The translations under genes and the position numbers were made by a program. A stretch of DNA of 20,895 nucleotides. It comes from a virus. Under the pieces are notes generated by a model. The model was not told the origin of the DNA. It was given only the letters and a program-made list of their open reading frames with translations, and made no database searches. Of the stretch, positions 12,463-19,960 are shown in pieces. Numbering within the stretch: position 1 is the stretch's first letter; each line of letters starts with the position of its first letter. The stretch covers positions 1-20,895 of the IMG/VR virus record IMGVR_UViG_3300021368_002120. One strand, written 5' to 3'.

Positions 12463-13788
12463 ATGCCAGAAAGACAAGACGAAAGTAAACGAAGTACAAG
12501 AACCGGTGGTTCCTTTTTCTCTAACAGAGAATATGGTGTTGTACAGGGTATTGTTTTAGATGATAGCGAAAAATCTAAAAAAATATTAGAAATATTTGAT
12601 GTAGATGATACTGATAAACCATTATCAGAATATGTTGGTCATATTATTGTAAAGAAAAAAACAGATGTAGAAGGACCTTCTACATTTTTACTTGTTCCTC
12701 CTTTTGTAGAAGATGATGCGTTTCCTATTGTAAACGAAACTGTAAGAATTATATCTGATGGTGGTGTTGAATATTATAAGAGATTACCAAACTCAAACAT
12801 AAACTCAGGAAACTTTACTGAAATTGGATATGATGTTTTTAACAATCAAACAGATGAATCATCTCAAAATAAAACAACAAATTATAAAGAAGTATCTACA
12901 ACAGGAATTTCAAATTCAGAATCTAAAGGAAGTGAAATAGAAAACGAATACTTTAAACCTACGTTTAGACACAAACTAAGTGCTAATGAAGGTGATAAGA
13001 TAATTCAATCTCGATTTGGCCAATCAATTCGTTTTAGTGGATATAACAACGAAGATAGAGAACTATCACCAACTATTATTATACGAAATAGACAAAATGA
13101 TTCATCCTTAGAAGAACCACTAAATATCAATAAACTAATAAAAGAAGATATTAATAGAGATGGTTCTACTATCATATTATCTTCTAACAAACACAAGATG
13201 AATTTTCAACCAGGTCAGGTTGATGATAAAGGAAATTCAAATTGGAAGTTAGATACTTTATATACAACTTTACCAGAAGAATATACAGGATTTGACCAAA
13301 TGTTATTGAACTCTGAAAGAATAATTCTTTCTTCTAAATCACAAGAGATGTTATTCTTTTCTAAAGGAAACTTCTCAATTGTATCAGATAGTGAACTAAC
13401 AGCCGATATTTCTAAAGGTGGTAAGTTTGATTTTGGTGATGAAGTTTGGATTACTACTAATAAGAATAATAAGAATATTTGGGTTAATACTGGTAATGGC
13501 GAAGTTAGATTAAATACAAATGATAGTGGTAATTCACCTGGTACGGGTCAAAAAGAACCACTTATTCGTGGAGAAAAGTTGTATGAGTTTTTAGACAAAT
13601 TATTAACTATATTAGAAAACTTCCAATCTTTAGGGTTTGCTGGATTATCGATTACTAATGGTACACCAATACCCCCGCCAATCGGTTCTCCTGAAGGAAC
13701 CCCATCTACTGCTGATACAAAAACAGAATTATCAAATTTACGAGCAACATTACAAGATTTAAAATCTACAAAAAACTTTACAGAATAA
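12463..13788 (+). CDS. baseplate-hub-like virion structural protein
   Basis: A 441-residue protein. Residues about 25-120 look like a beta-rich, OB-fold-like domain (YGVVQGIVLDDSEKSKKI, VRIISDGGVEYYKRLP). A Ser/Asn/Thr-rich linker follows. Residues about 175-210 carry EGDKIIQSRFGQSIRFSGYN followed by LSPTIIIRNRQ, a motif seen in hub/gp5-related proteins of marine T4-like phages (from memory). The rest is beta-rich with Gly/Asn turns (WVNTGNGEVRLNTNDSG), then a Pro-rich ITNGTPIPPPIGSPEGTP and a short helix. It could be a hub or an accessory tail-tip protein. No lysozyme catalytic domain is recognised. Its place just before other baseplate genes supports a tail role. Confidence 0.7.
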   Translation: MPERQDESKRSTRTGGSFFSNREYGVVQGIVLDDSEKSKKILEIFDVDDTDKPLSEYVGHIIVKKKTDVEGPSTFLLVPPFVEDDAFPIVNETVRIISDGGVEYYKRLPNSNINSGNFTEIGYDVFNNQTDESSQNKTTNYKEVSTTGISNSESKGSEIENEYFKPTFRHKLSANEGDKIIQSRFGQSIRFSGYNNEDRELSPTIIIRNRQNDSSLEEPLNINKLIKEDINRDGSTIILSSNKHKMNFQPGQVDDKGNSNWKLDTLYTTLPEEYTGFDQMLLNSERIILSSKSQEMLFFSKGNFSIVSDSELTADISKGGKFDFGDEVWITTNKNNKNIWVNTGNGEVRLNTNDSGNSPGTGQKEPLIRGEKLYEFLDKLLTILENFQSLGFAGLSITNGTPIPPPIGSPEGTPSTADTKTELSNLRATLQDLKSTKNFTE

Positions 13789-13789
13789 A

Positions 13790-14626
13790 ATGTATGCAAT
13801 ATTCAAAATAAATATGTATCTGTTTATGAAATTTCCTTCTCAAAACAGAACTCCACAGGATTTTGCAAAAAAACTTACACAAGAATATGATAATCTAATA
13901 AAAAGAGGAGGAGAACTTCTTTCTAAAGTTCCTGTTTCAAAAGGAAATACAGAGTTAATGGAAACATTAGTTTATCTTGCTTTACTAAGACAATCACTCA
14001 CACCAGTTGATATTTTAATGAATGGAATTGGTGAAGCAATACAGGGTTATTGGGTTGGAACAACATTACAAAACGCACCTATCCCACCAATACCGGCTCC
14101 AGGTAGTTTTCAAAATCAATCATTGAATAGTTCTTTTGTAACAAATATTGGTGTATGGGAACCAAGTACATCTATACCATCCAATTCTCCTCTACCATTT
14201 ATAAATCAATTGGTACAAAAAATTCAAATGCATTTGCTAACAGTACAAGGACAATTTTTAACTACATCATTATATCCAGGATTTCCACAAGTACCACCTG
14301 CACCTGGTGTTCTACCATGGCAAGGATATATAATACCTAATATTCCTTTTATATTTCCATTTTTTGAAAGAAATAACGAAGAAGATGAACAAAAGACTAC
14401 TGCATTAGATGGTGAAGAAAAAATAAATGGTGAAGAAGATGGACAAACATTAAAAGAAAGATTAGATAAAAAGGTAAAGGAGATAGAAGAAGCCGAAGAA
14501 CAGTTATTGCAAGAAGTACAAACTTTCGTTGAAGCAAGACCAACTCCTAAAACTATAAAAACCGCAGAACAACTTCGTAGAGAAATAATGAAAAAGATGA
14601 AAGATTTAAGATGTTGTGATTGTTAA
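13790..14626 (+). CDS. 278-residue Pro-rich structural-module protein, unknown function
   Basis: The N-terminus is helical (QDFAKKLTQEYDNLIKRGGE), with ELMETLVYLALLRQSLTPVD near residue 63. The middle is Pro- and aromatic-rich (APIPPIPAPGSFQNQSLNSS; YPGFPQVPPAPGVLPWQGYI; IPNIPFIFPFF). The C-terminus is a charged coiled coil (EIEEAEEQLLQEVQTFVEA) ending in Cys-Cys-Asp-Cys. The first 12 residues (MYAIFKINMYLF) are unlike the rest, so the real start may be the ATG at 13826; 13790 was kept because it abuts the previous stop, as elsewhere here. A virion or assembly role is inferred from position only. Confidence 0.75.
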   Translation: MYAIFKINMYLFMKFPSQNRTPQDFAKKLTQEYDNLIKRGGELLSKVPVSKGNTELMETLVYLALLRQSLTPVDILMNGIGEAIQGYWVGTTLQNAPIPPIPAPGSFQNQSLNSSFVTNIGVWEPSTSIPSNSPLPFINQLVQKIQMHLLTVQGQFLTTSLYPGFPQVPPAPGVLPWQGYIIPNIPFIFPFFERNNEEDEQKTTALDGEEKINGEEDGQTLKERLDKKVKEIEEAEEQLLQEVQTFVEARPTPKTIKTAEQLRREIMKKMKDLRCCDC

Positions 14627-14646
14627 TACCATAAAATGGTTATGAA

Positions 14647-14656
14647 TATATTTATA
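14647..14656 (+). promoter_or_regulatory. TATATTTATA late-promoter-like element
   Basis: An exact copy of the 10-mer, 25 bases before the ATG at 14682. A small hairpin (ACCAT/ATGGT, 14628-14640) precedes it. It would boost expression of the baseplate part of the module. Confidence 0.6.
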
Positions 14657-14681
14657 TTAAGATAAAAGAAAACAATTTATA

Positions 14682-15269
14682 ATGGATTCAAAACAATTAG
14701 TAAAAGTAATTAAAACAATTGTAGAAGCCGAAGTGGCTAAAAAACACGAAGTATTTCTTACTAAAACCTTTCCTAAGATTTTAGAAGAAGAAGTATCTCG
14801 TAGAATGAAAACTCTATTGGAGGAGAAGGGGGGTGTTGCTGCTTCCTCCACGCAAATCGTGGAAGATGAAGTAGACCCATTCCAAATAGCAGAACAGGCA
14901 CTACAAGAAGAAAGACAACAACCCCAAAAACAGTTTACAAAAAATGCTGTTTTAAATGAGGTATTAAATAATACAAAACCATTTACAGCTGCACAAAGAA
15001 AAGGTGGCATGGAACAAAAATCTGTATTAGATAAGTTCCAACAACCTGTAAATGAAAGTATGGATAAGACTGTAACATTTAACTCTCAAGGTGCTCAAGG
15101 TGGAGTGGATATGATGAGAACCCAAATGGCACAAAAAATAGGGTATGGAGATATGCCAGGTGCTAATGGAGCAAGACAAGGTGGACTTGGAGTTCAAACA
15201 GGATTACCAGGATTAGATAGAATATTAAATAGAGATAATTCTGAGTTAGTTAAAAAATTCAGAAAGTAA
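14682..15269 (+). CDS. 195-residue virion-module protein, unknown function
   Basis: The N-terminal ~50 residues are a charged helix (MDSKQLVKVIKTIVEAEVAK). A Gln/Glu-rich linker follows (EQALQEERQQPQKQF), then a Gly/Met/Gln-rich low-complexity region (GAQGGVDMMRTQMAQKIGYG, ANGARQGGLGVQTGLPGLDR) and a short basic tail ending FRK. It looks like a partly disordered assembly or scaffold-like protein. It has its own promoter-like element and lies 9 bases before gene 25. No T4 homologue recognised. Real gene by context, coding quality and spacing. Confidence 0.78.
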   Translation: MDSKQLVKVIKTIVEAEVAKKHEVFLTKTFPKILEEEVSRRMKTLLEEKGGVAASSTQIVEDEVDPFQIAEQALQEERQQPQKQFTKNAVLNEVLNNTKPFTAAQRKGGMEQKSVLDKFQQPVNESMDKTVTFNSQGAQGGVDMMRTQMAQKIGYGDMPGANGARQGGLGVQTGLPGLDRILNRDNSELVKKFRK

Positions 15270-15273
15270 GGAG
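15267..15273 (+). promoter_or_regulatory. ribosome binding site TAAGGAG supporting a GTG start
   Basis: TAAGGAG overlaps the stop of the preceding gene and is 5 bases before the GTG at 15279. No ATG is near the N-terminus of the gp25-like frame, so this site decides the start. Confidence 0.8.
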
Positions 15274-15278
15274 TTTGA

Positions 15279-15710
15279 GTGGCTTACGAATTAGGAAAAA
15301 AAGTAGTTCAAGACTTAGAAGAGTACGATAAAGTTGCGTATGGAATTACCTCTCCTACACGAAGAGGTGGTTCTATGTTTGAACAAACTTTTTCTTCTTT
15401 TGAAGCTGCTAAATCTAATTTAAGAAACTTACTTCTAACCAGAAAAGGTGAAAGAATAATGCAACCAGAATTCGGAACAGGAATACATGGTGTTTTATTT
15501 GAACCTATGGATGATTCAAATTTTGAAGAAGATATAACAAACACTATTGTAGAATCTGTTTCATATTGGTTACCATATATTTCTATCAAAGATATAGATG
15601 TTCAAATGACCAATAAGATGAAAGATGAAAATAAGGCTATTTTAAAATTAAGTTTTACGGTTGGTCAAGAAATAAATACGGAAACAATAACATTAGATAT
15701 TGAAGGATAA
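15279..15710 (+). CDS. 25: baseplate wedge protein, gp25-like (GPW/gp25 family)
   Basis: A 143-residue protein, the usual size for this family. Residues about 42-76 carry the diagnostic pattern EAAKSNLRNLLLTRKGERIM then PEFGTGIHGVLFEP, shared by T4 gp25, phage P2 gpW and type VI secretion TssE. A negatively charged helix (FEEDITNTIVESV) and beta strands follow. It builds the wedge/sheath-initiation part of the baseplate. The start codon is GTG with a strong ribosome site. The gene is 2 bases before gene 6, matching the 25-6 order of T4-like phages. Confidence 0.95.
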   Translation: MAYELGKKVVQDLEEYDKVAYGITSPTRRGGSMFEQTFSSFEAAKSNLRNLLLTRKGERIMQPEFGTGIHGVLFEPMDDSNFEEDITNTIVESVSYWLPYISIKDIDVQMTNKMKDENKAILKLSFTVGQEINTETITLDIEG

Positions 15711-15712
15711 TA

Positions 15713-17725
15713 ATGGCACTTAATAAAGTACAAAATACGGGAAGAAAAATTAATTACTTGAACAAAGATTTCACTCAGTTTAAAGAAAATCTTATTCAGT
15801 ATGCTAAAACATATTTCCCACAAACATATACTGATTTTAATGAATCATCTCCTGGTATGATGTTCATCGAAATGGCATCTTATGTTGGTGATGTTCTTTC
15901 ATATTATATTGATGACACTTATAAAGAATCATTATTAACTACCGCTGAAGATAGAAGTAATTTATTAGATATTGCATCTGTATTTGGATACAAAACAAAA
16001 CCATCTTCACCTGCAATAACAAAATTAACAGTTTATCATACAGTTCCAAGTAAATATAATTCATCAAATGGTGATTATGAACCTGATTCTGATTATTATT
16101 TAAGAATCAAAGAGGGAATGACAGTTCGTTCAACATCTACTGGTATATTATTTAGAACAACTGAATTATTAGATTTTAATGATTCTTATGATAGACAAAT
16201 TTCAATTTATCAAAGAGATACAAGTGGTAAACCGGCTTTATACTTAATTCAAAAAAATGTAAATGTAATTTCCGCAGAACTAAAGGAAATCACCTTTGAT
16301 TTTGGTAGTTCTCCAAATTCATTCTCTCAGATAGATATTGCAGATAATAATGTAATTGATATTTACGATGTGAGAGATGATAGTGGAAACAAGTGGTATC
16401 AAGTACCTTATCTTGGACAAGAGATGGTTTATGTTGATTACCCAACATCAGAGCAAACTGATAAAGACCTTTCTCAGTTTAAAAATAGTGTTTCTAATAT
16501 TTTAAAAGTAATAAAAACTTCAAGAAGATTTACTACAAAAATTAATTCAGATAACACTACTTCTATTGTTTTTGGTGGTGGAACAGCAACATCAGATGAA
16601 ACACTTATACCAAACTTTAAAAATGTAGGATTGGGATTAAATAACTCAATAGATAGATTGGGTGCATCATTTGACCCATCAAATTTCTTAAAAACAAAAA
16701 CTTATGGACAGGCACCAACAGGTACATTTACTATTTCTTATTTAGTAGGTGGTGGTGTAAGTTCAAACATACCATCGGGTGATTTAGTACAAATTGATTC
16801 AATTGAATTTGATGAAGATACTAACTTTTTTGAAGGAACTAAGTTAAGATTATATAACTCAACAAAAACATCTGTTGCGGTTGATAATGAAGGACCTGCA
16901 TCGGGTGGTAGAGGACCAGAAACCGTTGAAGAAATAAGACAAAATGCACTTTCAATGTTTGGTTCACAAAACAGAGCCGTAACACGAAAAGATTATCAAG
17001 TGAGGGCGTTATCAATGCCATCAAAATATGGTTCTGTTGCAAAAGTATTTTGTGCAGCAGATGGTGAATTAGATAATAATTCTCCATCATCTATTTTGGC
17101 AAATCCTGATTATCTTAAACAATTTACTGAATTGGTAACTGATTTGAACTCCAAAAACATAACTAAAAAAGAAATACAATCTGAAATAGAAAAGTTTTTA
17201 GTTGGTAAAAAATCAAACATAGATGAAAAAAATAATCCATTTGCTATAAATTTATATGTACTCGGATATGATTCAAACAAATATCTTACAGGATTAAACA
17301 GAGCAGTTAAAGAAAATTTAAAAACTTATTTGAGTGAATATAGAGTTCTTACTGATGGTGTAAATCTATTAGATGGGTTTGTAATTAATGTTGGGGTGGA
17401 TTTTGATATACGAGTTTATGGTGGGTATAACAAAAGAGAAGTTTTATTGGCATGTATTGAAGAAATAAAAAAATATTTTAATATTGATAATTGGACATTT
17501 AATACCCCAATAAACATATCCGAATTAGAATTATTAATCGCAGGAGTAGAGGGTGTTCAATCAGTACCTAAGTGTGAAATAGTAAATAAGTGTGGGGGTG
17601 TTTATTCAAATATAAAATATAACATTACTGATGCAACTAAAAATAAATTAGTTTATCCATCATTAGACCCATCTGTATTTGAATTGAAGTACCCAAACAA
17701 GGATATTAAAGGGAGAGTTGTGTAA
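15713..17725 (+). CDS. 6: baseplate wedge protein, gp6-like (baseplate J family)
   Basis: A 670-residue protein. The N-terminus (residues about 15-67) carries FTQFKENLIQYAKTYFPQTY then TDFNESSPGMMFIEMASYVG, the hallmark of T4-like gp6. The J-family core appears at about 393-447 (ETVEEIRQNALSMFGSQNRA, then VTRKDYQVRALSMPS). The C-terminus has GVNLLDGFVINVGVDFDIRV and ELELLIAGVEGVQSV, as in the wedge domain. gp6 joins neighbouring wedges into the central ring of the baseplate. Its stop overlaps the next start by 1 base. Size and motifs are complete; no truncation. Confidence 0.95.
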   Translation: MALNKVQNTGRKINYLNKDFTQFKENLIQYAKTYFPQTYTDFNESSPGMMFIEMASYVGDVLSYYIDDTYKESLLTTAEDRSNLLDIASVFGYKTKPSSPAITKLTVYHTVPSKYNSSNGDYEPDSDYYLRIKEGMTVRSTSTGILFRTTELLDFNDSYDRQISIYQRDTSGKPALYLIQKNVNVISAELKEITFDFGSSPNSFSQIDIADNNVIDIYDVRDDSGNKWYQVPYLGQEMVYVDYPTSEQTDKDLSQFKNSVSNILKVIKTSRRFTTKINSDNTTSIVFGGGTATSDETLIPNFKNVGLGLNNSIDRLGASFDPSNFLKTKTYGQAPTGTFTISYLVGGGVSSNIPSGDLVQIDSIEFDEDTNFFEGTKLRLYNSTKTSVAVDNEGPASGGRGPETVEEIRQNALSMFGSQNRAVTRKDYQVRALSMPSKYGSVAKVFCAADGELDNNSPSSILANPDYLKQFTELVTDLNSKNITKKEIQSEIEKFLVGKKSNIDEKNNPFAINLYVLGYDSNKYLTGLNRAVKENLKTYLSEYRVLTDGVNLLDGFVINVGVDFDIRVYGGYNKREVLLACIEEIKKYFNIDNWTFNTPINISELELLIAGVEGVQSVPKCEIVNKCGGVYSNIKYNITDATKNKLVYPSLDPSVFELKYPNKDIKGRVV

Positions 17726-18786
17726 TGTATTACTTTGTAACCGCATCAAAAGATGCAACGATTTACTTACAACAACCAACACAGAATACTGGGTTGGATG
17801 AAATATTAGAAGTTTCCAAAACTTATTATGGAAGTCTAAAGGATATTGCACACACTTTGATTAAATTTGATACTACTCCACTATCTCAATCAATTGTAAG
17901 TGGTGAGGTAACAATGAGTTCTGCTGAACTTATTCTTAGAGAATGTGAATCATCAGAAATCCCAACAGACTATACAATTTATGCGTATGCAGTAACCCAA
18001 TCATGGGATATGGGTATCGGTACTCGTTTTGATGAAATTAGTACTGATGGTGTAAGTTGGAACTCTGTAAGAACTGGTGTAGATTGGATGACATTGGAAT
18101 CACATTCGGCTGATACCACAGGTTCATTTAATGGTAAAGGTGGAACTTGGTTTACTGGTTCTTATTCATCACAATCATTCTCATATGAAACTTCTGATAT
18201 TGAGATGGATATTAAGACAACTATGGATAGTTGGATTAGTGGTTCCCTTCCAAATGAAGGATTTATATTAAAACATACATCATCGTTAGAAAATGATACA
18301 GTTGATTACGGACAATTAAAATTCTTCTCAAAAGAAACAAATACAATCTACCAACCTAAAATACGAATTGGTTGGGATGATTCTACATTTGTTACAGGTT
18401 CTTTAACAGAACTTACCGCTGATGATATTCATGTAACATTCAAAAGATTAAAGACCAGATACAAGCGTGGAAGTAAACCTGAAATCAGAGTTTTTGGTAG
18501 AGAGAAATATCCTCTCAAAACATACACCAATCTATACTCATATACAGATGTAAAATATTTACCATCATCTACTTATTACCAAATAAAAGATGTGGTAACT
18601 GATGAGGTAATTGTACCATTCTCAAACTATACAAAAGTATCTTGTGATGCAAATGGAAATTATTTTAAACTCAATTTAACTAATTGGGAATATAGTAGAG
18701 ATTATTACATTGAAATAAAAGTAGATAGAGATGGTGTAATTGAATACTTTGAAGATAAGGATTTAACTTTTACGATAGAGAAATAA
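17725..18786 (+). CDS. DNRLRE-like virion structural protein
   Basis: A 353-residue beta-rich protein. The first half resembles a DNRLRE/carbohydrate-binding-like fold: ASKDATIYLQQPTQNTGLDE at the start, LIKFDTTPL, ILRECESSEIPTDYTIYAYA, a Trp-rich region (TQSWDMGIG, WNSVRTGVDWM, KGGTWFTGSYSSQS) and NEGFILKHTSSLEND. The second half looks like Ig-like strands (KPEIRVFGREKYPLKTYTNL, YSRDYYIEIKVDRDG). No catalytic motif or membrane segment is seen. Location right after gene 6 points to a baseplate-peripheral or fibre-connector protein that may contact sugars. The function is an inference from fold type and position. Confidence 0.75.
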   Translation: MYYFVTASKDATIYLQQPTQNTGLDEILEVSKTYYGSLKDIAHTLIKFDTTPLSQSIVSGEVTMSSAELILRECESSEIPTDYTIYAYAVTQSWDMGIGTRFDEISTDGVSWNSVRTGVDWMTLESHSADTTGSFNGKGGTWFTGSYSSQSFSYETSDIEMDIKTTMDSWISGSLPNEGFILKHTSSLENDTVDYGQLKFFSKETNTIYQPKIRIGWDDSTFVTGSLTELTADDIHVTFKRLKTRYKRGSKPEIRVFGREKYPLKTYTNLYSYTDVKYLPSSTYYQIKDVVTDEVIVPFSNYTKVSCDANGNYFKLNLTNWEYSRDYYIEIKVDRDGVIEYFEDKDLTFTIEK

Positions 18787-18787
18787 A

Positions 18788-19960
18788 ATGGCATTAGACA
18801 ATCAATTTAGAATTAACGAACTTATAAGTAGTGGTTCTCGTGCAGTGGTATCTAAAGATACTGCTACAGGTGAGCACACTTTTGTATATAATTCTGACCA
18901 GATTGTTTTAGGTAAATCAGAAGGTGGAACTGCTCCTTATACTCACATTCGAGGTGAACGAGATGGAGAACAGACTGGTAGAATAGAAAAACCTAAATAT
19001 GATGAAGAACAATTAAAGAAAGCGGTAGATGTTGAAGTAGATGAGTTAATTGGTGCACCACGAGCTCCTCAACCTGATGTTGTTCCAAGACCTGTATATG
19101 AAGATTTAAGAAAATTATACGAACAAGCACTTGCTGATTTAGCTCAAGCAAATATAAGAATATCTCAATTAGAATCACAAGTACAAACATTAACTTCGGA
19201 AATAGAAGCGTTGTTGGTTGAAAATGACTCATTGAAAGTACAAAGAGCGGCCGCTGAAAATGAAGCACAAGTAGCTACTCAACGATATAGTGATTTATTG
19301 AAAGATTTTTCTAATGCCATTATAAAGGGTACTCGTGATGGAATTGAAAGAGTATCGTTAAAGGCACAAGTAGAAGGATTACAGGCACAGAAAGAAACAC
19401 TACGAGAACAATTAAAATCACTTAACTTGATTATTTCTCAGTTAGAACAAAGAATCGAAGAACAAGAAGAAAGACAGGCATCTGAATCTGCATTAGATGG
19501 ACAACCAGGTTCATTTGATGAAATTGGAGAAACAGGATATAAAATACCACAAGGTGAGTTTACTAAACAAGATAAACAACTTTATATTGAAACTGAAAAT
19601 GATGATAGAATCGTTGTATTACAAGGAACTGGTTTAAATTTATATAACTTTAGTAAAGATAGCTCAACAACATTTAACATATCAGTAGATGGTAAGGCTA
19701 AAGATTTCTTAGAAGCGCCATCAAGTATAACTTTACCTGCAAGAGAAGGTACTACACCAGGTGTTGGGCATATAACATTTAAATGGAAACCACTCGGAAG
19801 AACATCACCGAGAAAATCAACCACATCTGGTAATCTTAAAATAACAGCAAGTAGTGGAGAATCATTCTCAGTTAAAGTGGATTACAAGAAAGAAGTTCGT
19901 AGAAAAGATAGATGGAGTGCACGAGGAAGTGCAAGAGCCGTAGTAGGAAGTGAATTATAA
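18788..19960 (+). CDS. long coiled-coil virion structural protein
   Basis: A 390-residue protein in three parts. The N-terminal ~100 residues are mixed, ending in a Pro-rich hinge (APRAPQPDVVPRPVYEDL). A continuous coiled coil follows at about 104-230 (LAQANIRISQLESQVQTLTS, LVENDSLKVQRAAAENEAQV, QKETLREQLKSLNLIISQLE). The end is a beta-rich domain at about 245-390 (KQLYIETENDDRIVVLQGTG, TPGVGHITFKWKPL) with a strongly basic tail (KKEVRRKDRWSARGSAR). The layout suits a trimeric rod or connector of the baseplate/tail fibre. It begins 1 base after the previous stop and overlaps the next start by 1 base. No enzyme motif. Confidence 0.8.
   Translation: MALDNQFRINELISSGSRAVVSKDTATGEHTFVYNSDQIVLGKSEGGTAPYTHIRGERDGEQTGRIEKPKYDEEQLKKAVDVEVDELIGAPRAPQPDVVPRPVYEDLRKLYEQALADLAQANIRISQLESQVQTLTSEIEALLVENDSLKVQRAAAENEAQVATQRYSDLLKDFSNAIIKGTRDGIERVSLKAQVEGLQAQKETLREQLKSLNLIISQLEQRIEEQEERQASESALDGQPGSFDEIGETGYKIPQGEFTKQDKQLYIETENDDRIVVLQGTGLNLYNFSKDSSTTFNISVDGKAKDFLEAPSSITLPAREGTTPGVGHITFKWKPLGRTSPRKSTTSGNLKITASSGESFSVKVDYKKEVRRKDRWSARGSARAVVGSEL

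Noticed and set aside
14155-14340. Overlapping 61-residue + strand ORF inside the Pro-rich structural gene
   Set aside because: Thr/Ser/Ile-rich shadow of the main frame with no ribosome site; the main frame has better protein character.
14628-14640. Terminator at ACCAT-AAA-ATGGT
   Set aside because: The stem is only 5 bp with a 3-base loop and has no T tract after it.
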